Origin: Streptomyces sp. NRRL F-5122
GTDB taxonomy: Bacteria > Actinomycetota > Actinomycetes > Streptomycetales > Streptomycetaceae
DNA length: 64,000 nt
NCBI RefSeq assembly: GCF_001507435.1
Contig: NZ_LMWH01000246.1
Location: 1 to 64,000 of the forward strand
Direction: 5' to 3'
In this document: positions 52,459-60,044 of the stretch, in pieces
How the letters are laid out: every line of letters begins with the position of its first letter
How positions within the stretch are numbered: position 1 is the stretch's first letter
Notes under the pieces: generated by a model
Databases searched by the model: none
Seen by the model: only the letters and a program-made list of their open reading frames with translations
What the model was told of the DNA's origin: nothing
Position numbers and translations under genes: made by a program

Positions 52459-53207
52459 TCGGCCTCGTGCTGGCGGCCGGCGCCGGACGGCGTCTGCGCC
52501 CCTACACCGACAGCCTGCCCAAGGCTCTGGTGCCGGTGGGGCCCGCGGGCATAGAGGACGGACCCACGGTCCTCGACCTCACCCTCGCCAACTTCGCCGA
52601 GATCGGTCTGACCGAGGCCGCGATCATCGTCGGGTACCGCAAGGAGGCCGTGTACGAGCGCAAGGAGGCCCTCGAGCGCCGTTACGGCCTCAAGCTCACC
52701 CTCATCGACAACGACCGGGCCGAGGACTGGAACAACGCCTACTCCCTGTGGTGCGGCCGTGACGCCCTCCGGGACGGCGTGATCCTCGCCAACGGCGACA
52801 CCGTGCACCCGGTCTCCGTCGAGCGTACGCTGCTGGCCGCCCGCGGGGACGGCAAGAAGATCATCCTCGCCGTCGACACGGTGAAGAAGCTCGCCGACGA
52901 GGAGATGAAGGTCGTCGTGGACCCCGGCAAGGGCGTCCAGAAGATCACCAAGCTCATGGAGCCCGCCGAGGCGACCGGCGAGTACATCGGTGTCACGCTC
53001 ATCGAGGGCGAGGCCGCCCCGGAGCTGGCCGACGCGCTGAGGACGGTGTGGGAGAGCGATCCCCAGCAGTTCTACGAGCACGGCTACCAGGAGCTCGTGA
53101 ACCGCGGCTTCCGGATCGACGTCGCGCCGATCGGGGACGTGCCGTGGGTCGAGATCGACAACCACGACGACCTGGCCAGGGGACGGGAGATCGCGTGCCG
53201 GTACTGA
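52455..53207 (+). CDS. Sugar/alcohol-phosphate nucleotidyltransferase (CTP-dependent type likely)
   Basis: The 250-residue protein is a nucleotidyltransferase fold: LVLAAGAGRRLRPYTDSLPKALVPV with the nucleotide loop and Lys, LANGD (metal Asp) in the middle, and WVEIDNHDDLARG at the end. The pattern resembles inositol-1-phosphate cytidylyltransferases and LicC-type enzymes more than hexose-1-phosphate ones. It should activate an alcohol phosphate with CTP, giving the CDP-alcohol used by the neighbouring transferases. It starts four bases inside the previous gene and overlaps the next by 13 bases. Confidence 0.87.
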   Translation: MIGLVLAAGAGRRLRPYTDSLPKALVPVGPAGIEDGPTVLDLTLANFAEIGLTEAAIIVGYRKEAVYERKEALERRYGLKLTLIDNDRAEDWNNAYSLWCGRDALRDGVILANGDTVHPVSVERTLLAARGDGKKIILAVDTVKKLADEEMKVVVDPGKGVQKITKLMEPAEATGEYIGVTLIEGEAAPELADALRTVWESDPQQFYEHGYQELVNRGFRIDVAPIGDVPWVEIDNHDDLARGREIACRY

Positions 53208-54256
53208 CGAGGCTCATTCCCTCGCCGGTCGTCGTCGACATCCGCCCCGGTGCCCTGGACGACCTGGCGAACGTGCTCGCGGACGAGCGCATCTCACACT
53301 CGGGCAAGCTGGCCGTGGCGGTGAGCGACGGCTCGGGCGCGCGGCTGCGCGAGAGGCTGGCCCCCAGCCTGCCCGGTGCCACCTGGTACGAGGTCGACGG
53401 CGGCACGCTCGACGACGCCGTCAGGCTGGCCGGCGACATGAAGGCCGGCCACTACGACGCGCTGGTGGGCCTGGGCGGCGGCAAGATCATCGACTGCGCC
53501 AAGTTCGCCGCCGCGCGGGTCGGCCTGCCGCTGGTCGCCGTCCCCACGAACCTCGCACACGACGGACTGTGCTCCCCGGTGGCGACCCTCGACAACGACG
53601 CGGGCCGCGGCTCGTACGGCGTGCCGAACCCGATCGCCGTCGTCATCGACCTGGACGTCATCCGCGAGGCCCCGGCGCGCTTCGTGCGCGCGGGCATCGG
53701 CGACGCCGTGTCCAACATCTCGGCGATCGCGGACTGGGAGCTGGCCAACCGCGTCAACGGCGAGAAGATCGACGGCCTGGCCGCGGCGATGGCCCGGCAG
53801 GCCGGTGAGGCGGTGCTGCGCCATCCGGGCGGCATCGGCGACAACGACTTCCTGCAGGTGCTGGCCGAGGCGCTGGTCCTCAGCGGTATCGCCATGTCCG
53901 TCTCCGGCGACTCCCGGCCGTCCTCCGGCGCGTGCCACGAGATCAACCACGCATTCGACCTGCTGTTCCCCAAGCGCGCGGCCGCGCACGGCGAGCAGTG
54001 CGGGCTGGGCGCCGCCTTCGCGATGTACCTGCGCGGAGCCCACGAGCAATCGGCCTATATGGCCCGGGTGCTCCGCCGGCACGGTCTGCCCGTGCTGCCG
54101 GAGGAGATCGGCTTCACGGTGGACGAGTTCGTCCAGGCCGTGGAGTTCGCCCCGCAGACCAGGCCCGGCCGCTACACGATCCTCGAACACCTCGACCTGA
54201 AGACCGACCAGATCAAGGACACCTACGCCGACTATGTCAAGGCCATCGGTAGCTGA
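53195..54256 (+). CDS. sn-glycerol-1-phosphate dehydrogenase-like iron/zinc alcohol dehydrogenase
   Basis: The 353-residue protein fits the EgsA/AraM group of the iron-containing alcohol dehydrogenase fold. The NAD(P) site is GLGGGKIIDCAKFAA (94-106), the substrate segment is VPTNLAHDGLCSPVA (Asp123), and the metal triad is Asp170 (GIGDAVSN), His248 (ACHEINHAFD) and His265 (AAHGEQCGLG). Such enzymes reduce dihydroxyacetone phosphate to sn-glycerol-1-phosphate, the stereoisomer of archaeal lipids. Dehydroquinate synthase and glycerol dehydrogenase are less likely by motif. GTG 53195 lies inside the previous gene; the 3' end overlaps the next by 23 bases. Confidence 0.87.
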   Translation: MPVLTRLIPSPVVVDIRPGALDDLANVLADERISHSGKLAVAVSDGSGARLRERLAPSLPGATWYEVDGGTLDDAVRLAGDMKAGHYDALVGLGGGKIIDCAKFAAARVGLPLVAVPTNLAHDGLCSPVATLDNDAGRGSYGVPNPIAVVIDLDVIREAPARFVRAGIGDAVSNISAIADWELANRVNGEKIDGLAAAMARQAGEAVLRHPGGIGDNDFLQVLAEALVLSGIAMSVSGDSRPSSGACHEINHAFDLLFPKRAAAHGEQCGLGAAFAMYLRGAHEQSAYMARVLRRHGLPVLPEEIGFTVDEFVQAVEFAPQTRPGRYTILEHLDLKTDQIKDTYADYVKAIGS

Positions 54257-55013
54257 ACTCCGCCCCGTCGTCCACCCGGCTGGGGTGAAGGACCGGCGCA
54301 GCGGTGAGCACTGGGCGGGACGCCTCTACATGCGGGAGATCTCGCTGCGCGTCGACCGCTACCTGGTGAACACCAGGGTCACGCCCAACCAGCTGACGTA
54401 CCTGATGACGGTCTTCGGCGTCCTCGCCGCCCCGGCCCTGCTGGTGCCGGGCGTGGCGGGGGCGGTGCTCGGTGTGGTGATGGTCCAGCTCTACCTGCTC
54501 CTCGACTGCGTCGACGGTGAGATCGCGCGCTGGAAGAAGCAGTTCTCGCTCGGCGGGGTGTACCTGGACCGGGTCGGTGCGTATCTGTGCGACGCCGCCG
54601 TGCTGGTCGGTTTCGGCCTGCGCGCCGCCGATCTGTTCGGCTCCGGCCGGATCGACTGGCTGTGGGCCTTCCTGGGAACGCTCGCCGCGCTCGGCGCCGT
54701 CCTGATCAAGGCCGAGACCGACCTGGTCGGGGTCGCCCGGCACCAGGGCGGTCTGCCGCCGGTCAAGGAGGCGGCGTCCGAGCTCCGCTCGTCCGGCATG
54801 GCGCTGGCCCGCAGGGCGGCCGGGGCGCTGAAGTTCCACCGCCTGGTCCTCGGCATCGAGGCGTCCTTGCTGATCCTGGTCCTGGCCGTGGTGGACGAGG
54901 TCAGGGGCGACCTGTTCTTCTCCCGGCTCGGCGTGGCGGTGCTGGCGGGCATCGCGCTGCTGCAGACGGTCCTGCACCTGGTGTCCATCCTCGCCTCCAG
55001 CAGGCTGAAGTGA
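54234..55013 (+). CDS. CDP-alcohol phosphotransferase, short form, with an altered active-site motif
   Basis: The 259-residue membrane protein has the CDP-alcohol phosphotransferase fold. VTPNQLTYLMTVFGVL starts span 1, and DCVDGEIAR holds Asp91, Asp94, Gly95, Ala98 and Arg99. Gly108 and Asp112 (GVYLD) fit. The fourth conserved Asp of DxxDG-x2-AR-x8-G-x3-D-x3-D is Ala116 instead; another Asp occurs four residues later (Asp120, YLCD). The fourth Asp is thought to be the catalytic base, so the protein may use a shifted base, another reaction, or be non-catalytic. ATG 54234 overlaps the previous gene by 23 bases. The stop overlaps the next GTG. Confidence 0.88.
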   Translation: MSRPSVAELRPVVHPAGVKDRRSGEHWAGRLYMREISLRVDRYLVNTRVTPNQLTYLMTVFGVLAAPALLVPGVAGAVLGVVMVQLYLLLDCVDGEIARWKKQFSLGGVYLDRVGAYLCDAAVLVGFGLRAADLFGSGRIDWLWAFLGTLAALGAVLIKAETDLVGVARHQGGLPPVKEAASELRSSGMALARRAAGALKFHRLVLGIEASLLILVLAVVDEVRGDLFFSRLGVAVLAGIALLQTVLHLVSILASSRLK

Positions 55014-55894
55014 GCGGCGCCATAAGGGTCGGGGCCGTCATCATCACGATGGGCAACCGGCCGGCCGAGCTCCGGGCCCTCCTGGACTCGGTGGCCAAAC
55101 AGGACGGCGACCCCGTCGAGGTCGTCGTGGTCGGCAACGGCTCGCCCGTGCCGGACGTCCCCGACGGCGTCCGCACGGTGGAGCTGCCCGAGAACCTCGG
55201 CATCCCCGGCGGCCGCAACGTGGGCATCGAGGCCTTCGGGCCCGGCGGCAGCGACGTGGACGTGCTGCTCTTCCTGGACGACGACGGCCTGCTCGCCTCG
55301 AACGACACCGCCGAGCTGTGCCGGCTGGCCTTCGCGGCGGACCCCCGGCTCGGGATCGTCAGCTTCCGCATCGCCGACCCCGACACCGGCGAGACCCAGC
55401 GGCGGCACGTACCGCGACTGCGTGCCTCGGACCCGATGCGCTCCTCCCGGGTCACCACCTTCCTGGGCGGGGCCAACGCCGTCCGTACGAAGGTGTTCAC
55501 CGAGGTGGGCGGTCTGCCGGACGCGTTCTTCTACGCCCACGAGGAGACGGACCTGGCCTGGCGGGCCCTGGACGCGGGCTGGATGATCGACTACCGGTCG
55601 GACATGGTGCTGTACCACCCCACGACCGCCCCCTCCCGGCACGCGATCTACCACCGCATGGTCGCCCGCAACCGGGTCTGGCTGGCCCGTCGCAATCTGC
55701 CCGTCGTCCTCATCCCCGCCTATCTGGGCGTCTGGTTGCTCCTGACGCTGCTGCGGCGCCCCTCGCGGGCGGCCCTCCAGGCCTGGTTCGGCGGGTTCAG
55801 GGAGGGCTGGACGACTCCGTGCGGTCCCCGGCGGCGCATCAAGTGGCGCACCGTGTGGCTCCTCACACGACTGGGCCGGCCCCCGGTGATCTGA
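55010..55894 (+). CDS. Family 2 glycosyltransferase
   Basis: The 294-residue protein is a GT-A fold transferase: VGAVIITMGNRPAELRALLDSV at the start, VVVVGNGS, LPENLGIPGGRNVGIEA, the DXD motif in LFLDDDGLLA, FLGGANAVR, and the acceptor segment AFFYAHEETDLAWRALDAGW. A hydrophobic C-terminal segment (LIPAYLGVWLLLTLL) suggests membrane attachment. It resembles rhamnosyl/galactofuranosyl-type transferases; the sugar donor is not shown. GTG 55010 overlaps the previous stop (GTGA). It likely adds a sugar to the product of the CDP-alcohol pathway on the cytosolic face. Confidence 0.9.
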   Translation: MSGAIRVGAVIITMGNRPAELRALLDSVAKQDGDPVEVVVVGNGSPVPDVPDGVRTVELPENLGIPGGRNVGIEAFGPGGSDVDVLLFLDDDGLLASNDTAELCRLAFAADPRLGIVSFRIADPDTGETQRRHVPRLRASDPMRSSRVTTFLGGANAVRTKVFTEVGGLPDAFFYAHEETDLAWRALDAGWMIDYRSDMVLYHPTTAPSRHAIYHRMVARNRVWLARRNLPVVLIPAYLGVWLLLTLLRRPSRAALQAWFGGFREGWTTPCGPRRRIKWRTVWLLTRLGRPPVI

Positions 55895-55993
55895 CAAGCT
55901 CGAGGGAAGGAATGCAGCGGGCGGGTACCTGACCCCGGTTCCCACCCGTGCGCGGCACGGCCGCGCATCCCTCGAACGAGAGTTTGCCGATCT

Positions 55994-56923
55994 GTGAGTG
56001 AGACAACGCGTGACGGCGACGTGGCGGTGGGTGCCCACCAGTCGTCCGACGACGGGCTGACCGCGACCGAGCTGGCCGCCGAGTACGGACTCTCGGTCAG
56101 CGGGGCCCGGCCCGGACTCGTCGAGTACGTCCGCCGGCTGTGGGGGCGGCGTCACTTCATCCTCGCCTTCTCCCAGGCGAAGCTCACCGCCCAGTACAGC
56201 CAGGCCAGGCTGGGGCAGTTGTGGCAGGTCGCCACCCCGCTGCTGAACGCCTGCGTGTACTACCTGATCTTCGGCCTGATCCTGAAGGCCAGCCGCGGCA
56301 TGCCGCACGGCACCTACATCCCGTTCCTGGTGACCGGCGTGTTCGTCTTCACCTTCACCCAGAGCTCGATCATGGCCGGGGTCCGGGCGATCTCCGGCAA
56401 CCTGGGGCTGGTGCGCGCCCTGCACTTCCCCAGAGCCGCGCTGCCCGTCTCGTTCGCGTTGCAGCAGCTCCAGCAGCTGCTGTTCTCGATGATCGTGATG
56501 TTCCTGGTGGTGGTCGGGTTCGGCAGCTATCCGCGGCTGCCCTGGCTGCTGATCGTCCCGGTGCTGGTGCTGCAGTTCCTCTTCAACACCGGCCTCGCGC
56601 TGATCGTGGCCCGGCTGGGTGCCGGGACCCCGGACCTGGCGCAGCTGATGCCGTTCGTCCTGCGTACCTGGATGTACACCTCCGGGGTCATGTTCTCCCT
56701 GCACCACATGCTGGCCGGCCGCCCCGAATGGGTCATCCGGGTGCTCCAGGTGAACCCGGCCGCCGTCTACATGGACCTGATGCGTTTCGCGCTCATCGAG
56801 GACTACGGCTCGGAGAACCTTCCACCGCACGTCTGGGCCGTCGCGCTGTTCTGGGCCGTGGTCGTCTTCGGGGGCGGGTTCGTGTACTTCTGGAAGGCGG
56901 AGGAGAGGTACGGCCGTGGCTGA
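55994..56923 (+). CDS. ABC-2 type transporter permease (TagG/Wzm-like glycoconjugate exporter)
   Basis: The 309-residue protein has six predicted membrane spans in the ABC-2 fold (ILAFSQAKLTAQYSQARLGQLWQVATPLLNACVYYLIFGLILK is the amphipathic entry and span 1). FPRAALPVSFALQQ and a C-terminal pair of spans follow. It belongs to the exporters of teichoic acid and O-antigen type polymers. GTG 55994. Its stop overlaps the ATPase GTG by 8 bases, so they form one transporter with the gene downstream. The substrate is likely the lipid-linked product of the five enzymes upstream. Confidence 0.9.
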   Translation: MSETTRDGDVAVGAHQSSDDGLTATELAAEYGLSVSGARPGLVEYVRRLWGRRHFILAFSQAKLTAQYSQARLGQLWQVATPLLNACVYYLIFGLILKASRGMPHGTYIPFLVTGVFVFTFTQSSIMAGVRAISGNLGLVRALHFPRAALPVSFALQQLQQLLFSMIVMFLVVVGFGSYPRLPWLLIVPVLVLQFLFNTGLALIVARLGAGTPDLAQLMPFVLRTWMYTSGVMFSLHHMLAGRPEWVIRVLQVNPAAVYMDLMRFALIEDYGSENLPPHVWAVALFWAVVVFGGGFVYFWKAEERYGRG

Positions 56924-57695
56924 GCAGAACACCGGGGCCAGGGTGCCCACCGTCATCGCGGACGAGCTGCACATCGTCTACCGCGTCAGCGGCGCCAAGA
57001 CCGGCAGGGGCAGTGCGACCGCCGCGCTGAGCCGGATCCTCAAGCGCGGCGAGGAGCGCGGTGTGCGCAAGGTGCACGCGGTCAAGGGCGTCTCGTTCGT
57101 CGCCTACCGGGGCGAGGCCATCGGGCTGATCGGTTCGAACGGGTCGGGCAAGTCCACCCTGCTGCGGGCCATCGCCGGTCTGCTGCCCGCCGAGCGGGGC
57201 AGGGTCTACACCGACGGCCAGCCCTCGCTGCTCGGCGTGAACGCGGCGCTGATGAACGACCTGACGGGCGAGCGGAACGTCATCCTGGGCGGCCTCGCGA
57301 TGGGGATGACCCGCGAGGAGATCAAGTCCCGCTACCAGGAGATCGTCGACTTCTCCGGGATCAACGAGAAGGGCGACTTCATCACGCTGCCGATGCGCAC
57401 CTACTCCTCCGGCATGGCGGCGCGGCTGCGCTTCGCCATCGCGGCCGCCAAGGACCATGACGTCCTCATGATCGACGAGGCGCTCGCCACCGGTGACCGC
57501 AAGTTCCAGATGCGCTCGGAGGAGCGCATCAGGGAGCTGCGCAAGGAGGCGGGCACGGTGTTTCTGGTCAGTCACAACAACAAGTCCATCCGGGACACCT
57601 GTGACCGCGTCCTGTGGCTCGAACGCGGTGAGCTGAGGCTGGACGGTCCGACCGAGGACGTCCTCAAGGAGTACGAGAAGTTCACCGGCAAGTGA
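56916..57695 (+). CDS. ABC transporter ATPase (TagH/Wzt-like, short form)
   Basis: The 259-residue protein is the ATPase partner of the permease. VHAVKGVSFVAYRGEAIGLIGSNGSGKSTLL holds Walker A (near residue 80). The teichoic-type signature is TYSSGMAARLRFAIA, and Walker B is VLMIDEALATGD. HNNKSIRDTCDRVLWL carries the switch His. It lacks the extra C-terminal carbohydrate-binding domain of long Wzt proteins, so export probably does not need a capped end group. GTG 56916. Last gene of the operon, followed 11 bases later by a strong hairpin. Confidence 0.92.
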   Translation: MAEQNTGARVPTVIADELHIVYRVSGAKTGRGSATAALSRILKRGEERGVRKVHAVKGVSFVAYRGEAIGLIGSNGSGKSTLLRAIAGLLPAERGRVYTDGQPSLLGVNAALMNDLTGERNVILGGLAMGMTREEIKSRYQEIVDFSGINEKGDFITLPMRTYSSGMAARLRFAIAAAKDHDVLMIDEALATGDRKFQMRSEERIRELRKEAGTVFLVSHNNKSIRDTCDRVLWLERGELRLDGPTEDVLKEYEKFTGK

Positions 57696-57706
57696 CCCGT
57701 TCTGCC

Positions 57707-57740
57707 CAGGGCCCCGTCGGAACGTTCCGGCGGGGCCCTG
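57707..57740 (+). terminator. Strong terminator after the ABC exporter gene
   Basis: A 34-base inverted repeat (arms from CAGGGCCCCG to GTTCC... CGGGGCCCTG) pairs end to end with one G-T pair and almost no loop. It begins 11 bases after the ATPase stop and separates the exporter operon from the hopanoid operon. Confidence 0.8.
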
Positions 57741-58054
57741 CGTCTGCAAAGGATGTGCCAAGTCTGTTTGCGCTTAGGAATCTTGGTGCCAATCGGTGTG
57801 TTGTTGTGATGTGCAGGACACCCCGACGAACCCCGCTGAGTTGTACAACGTAAGCTGTACGGGTGCTGATTCGCGGCAAGTGGGGCCATAATGCCTGCGC
57901 CCGCACACCTGCTGCGCTGCACGGACGGCCGGGCGGCGTGTCCGAAATAGGATGTATTGGGTCGGCAGTGTAGAACGGGAGATGTGACGGCAATGGCTAC
58001 GGAAAGTCTCCGGCTCCGCGGGGCATGTGCCGTCTCCACGTCGGGCGGCGAGCG
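57741..58054 (+). promoter_or_regulatory. AT-richer promoter region of the hopanoid operon
   Basis: This 314-base stretch has no gene and is less GC-rich than its surroundings. TTGTACAA (57841-57848) is a perfect palindrome, and TGTAC recurs at 57856-57860, so a regulator site is possible. TAGGAT near 57950 could be a -10 box. I could not match a known sigma consensus with confidence. Confidence 0.45.
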
Positions 58055-58957
58055 GTGACCCAAGCCGGGACGGCGCGCGCCGGTGACCCGGTGCGCGGCA
58101 CCCTCGAGAAAGCCGCGGACGAGAACTTCCCCGTGGCCCCCTTCTTCCTGCCCAGGGCCTGGCGTGCCGATCTGATGGCCGTCTACGGTTTCGCCCGGCT
58201 CGTCGACGACATCGGCGACGGCGATCTGGCCCCCGGCGGGGCGGACGCCCGTCTGCTCGGCGTGTCGCCCGAGGAGGCCGGGGACCGTCTCGTTCTGCTG
58301 GACGCCTTCGAGGCCGATCTGCACCGGGTGTTCGACTCGACGCCGCGTCACCCGATCCTGGTCCGCCTCCAGCCCACGGTCCGGCGGGCCGGACTCGATC
58401 CCGAGCCCTTTCTCGGTCTGATCGCCGCCAACCGCCAGGACCAGGTGGTCAGCCGGTACGAGACCTATGACGACCTCCTCGCGTACTGCGAACTTTCCGC
58501 CAACCCGGTCGGCCGGCTCGTCCTCGGCGTCACCGGCACCGCCACCCCCGAGCGCATCCGGCGCTCCGACGCGATCTGCACCGCCCTGCAGATCGTCGAA
58601 CACCTCCAGGACGTCGCCGAGGACCTCGGCCGCGACCGCATCTATCTGCCCGCCGAGGACATGAAGCGGTTCCATGTCCAGGAGGGGGATCTCGCCACGA
58701 CCACAGCGGGCGCATCGGTGCGCGCACTGGTTGCGTACGAAGCAGAACGCGCCCGCGATCTCCTGAATGAAGGCGCCCCCCTTGTGGGTAGCGTCCACGG
58801 CAGGCTGAGGCTGCTGCTCGCAGGCTTCGTGGCGGGAGGGAGGGCGGCGATCCACGCGATCGCCGCCGCCGAATACGACGTACTTCCCGGCCCGCCCAAG
58901 CCCGGCAAGCTCCGGTTGCTGCGCGAGGTGGGCGTGACTCTGCGAGGAGAGGGGTGA
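58055..58957 (+). CDS. hpnC: Hydroxysqualene/presqualene-pathway enzyme HpnC
   Basis: The 300-residue protein is in the squalene/phytoene synthase family: FFLPRAWRADLMAVYGFARLVDDIGDGD with the first aspartate-rich site, and LQIVEHLQDVAEDLGRDRIYLP with the second. HpnC works with HpnD and HpnE to make squalene from farnesyl diphosphate via presqualene diphosphate and hydroxysqualene. GTG 58055 is chosen (GGCGGCGAG upstream); ATG 58025 would add ten Arg-rich residues. Its stop overlaps the GTG of hpnD (GTGA). First gene of the hopanoid operon. Confidence 0.88.
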   Translation: MTQAGTARAGDPVRGTLEKAADENFPVAPFFLPRAWRADLMAVYGFARLVDDIGDGDLAPGGADARLLGVSPEEAGDRLVLLDAFEADLHRVFDSTPRHPILVRLQPTVRRAGLDPEPFLGLIAANRQDQVVSRYETYDDLLAYCELSANPVGRLVLGVTGTATPERIRRSDAICTALQIVEHLQDVAEDLGRDRIYLPAEDMKRFHVQEGDLATTTAGASVRALVAYEAERARDLLNEGAPLVGSVHGRLRLLLAGFVAGGRAAIHAIAAAEYDVLPGPPKPGKLRLLREVGVTLRGEG

Positions 58958-59904
58958 TCCGGACCGTGGAGTCGGAACAGCATGTGTCCCCACCGGTACT
59001 TGCCGCCTACAGCTACTGCGAGACCGTGACCGGTCAGCAGGCCCGTAACTTCGCCTACGGCATCAGGCTCCTGCCGACGGCCAAGCGTCGGGCGATGTCC
59101 GCGCTCTACGCGTTCTCGCGGCGGGTCGACGACATCGGGGACGGCGAGCTGCCGACGGACGTCAAGGCCGAGCGGCTGGAGGAGACCAGGGCGCTGCTGG
59201 GACGGATCCGTGCCGACGAGGTGGCCGAGGACGACACCGATCCGGTCGGGGTCGCCCTGACGCACGCCGCCCGGCAGTTCCCGATCCCGCTCGGCGGTCT
59301 CGACGAGCTCATCGACGGCGTCCTCAAGGACGTGCGCGGCGAGACCTACGAGACCTGGGACGACCTGAAGGTCTACTGCCGTTGTGTGGCCGGGGCCATC
59401 GGACGGCTCTCCCTGGGTGTGTTCGGCACCGAGCCGGGGGCGCGCGGCGCTGAGCGCGCGCCGGAATACGCCGACACGCTCGGGCTCGCGCTGCAACTCA
59501 CCAACATCCTCCGGGACGTCCGCGAGGACGCGGAGGGCGGGCGGGTGTATCTGCCGGCCGACGACCTGGCCAAGTTCGGCTGCTCAGCCGGATTCCACGG
59601 GCCGACCCCGCCCGAGGGGTCCGATTTCGCGGGCCTCGTGCACTTCGAGGTACGCCGGGCCCGTGCCCTGTTCGCCGAGGGCTACCGGCTGCTGCCGATG
59701 CTGGACCGGCGCAGCGGAGCCTGCGTCGCCGCCATGGCAGGCATCTACCGCCGGCTTCTGGACCGTATCGAGCGCGAGCCCGAGGCCGTGCTGCGCGGGC
59801 GGGTCTCGCTGCCCGGCCGTGAGAAGGCGTATGTCGCCGTGCGCGGCCTGTCGGGTCTTGACGCGAGGAACGTTTCCCGGCGGACCGTCAGGAGGCGCGC
59901 CTGA
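58954..59904 (+). CDS. hpnD: Presqualene diphosphate synthase HpnD
   Basis: The 316-residue protein is the second squalene/phytoene synthase-type enzyme of the operon: YGIRLLPTAKRRAMSALYAFSRRVDDIGDGEL for the first metal site and LQLTNILRDVREDAEGGRVYLP for the second, which fits a head-to-head prenyl synthase. HpnD joins two farnesyl diphosphates into presqualene diphosphate. GTG 58954 overlaps the hpnC stop. The stop codon overlaps the ATG of a small gene (TGATG). Confidence 0.92.
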   Translation: MIRTVESEQHVSPPVLAAYSYCETVTGQQARNFAYGIRLLPTAKRRAMSALYAFSRRVDDIGDGELPTDVKAERLEETRALLGRIRADEVAEDDTDPVGVALTHAARQFPIPLGGLDELIDGVLKDVRGETYETWDDLKVYCRCVAGAIGRLSLGVFGTEPGARGAERAPEYADTLGLALQLTNILRDVREDAEGGRVYLPADDLAKFGCSAGFHGPTPPEGSDFAGLVHFEVRRARALFAEGYRLLPMLDRRSGACVAAMAGIYRRLLDRIEREPEAVLRGRVSLPGREKAYVAVRGLSGLDARNVSRRTVRRRA

Positions 59905-60044
59905 TGGACAGTCCGCTCCAGGATGATGCCGGTGCCGAAAAACGGCAGGCAACCCTCCGGCGCGGCGCGGCGTCCCTGACTGCGACGGCCTGCCGTGCAT
60001 GGTTCAAGCACCACGGCGGACCGGCAGGGGAGGATGCACGATGA
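59904..60044 (+). CDS. 46-residue small protein coupled between hpnD and hpnE (DUF6380-like)
   Basis: ATG 59904 overlaps the hpnD stop (TGATG) and TGA 60042-60044 overlaps the hpnE start (ATGA). The product starts MDSPLQDDAGAEKRQATLRR and ends with RAWFKHHGGPAGEDAR. The pattern, including GAASLTATACRA in the middle, matches my memory of short Streptomyces proteins called DUF6380. Function is unknown. It has no membrane span. Double coupling suggests it is truly translated, or that its translation carries ribosomes to hpnE. Confidence 0.7.
   Translation: MDSPLQDDAGAEKRQATLRRGAASLTATACRAWFKHHGGPAGEDAR

Noticed and set aside
54491..56974. Minus-strand reading of 827 codons across the exporter operon
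   Set aside because: It is antisense to four well-supported genes, with composition typical of mirror frames.
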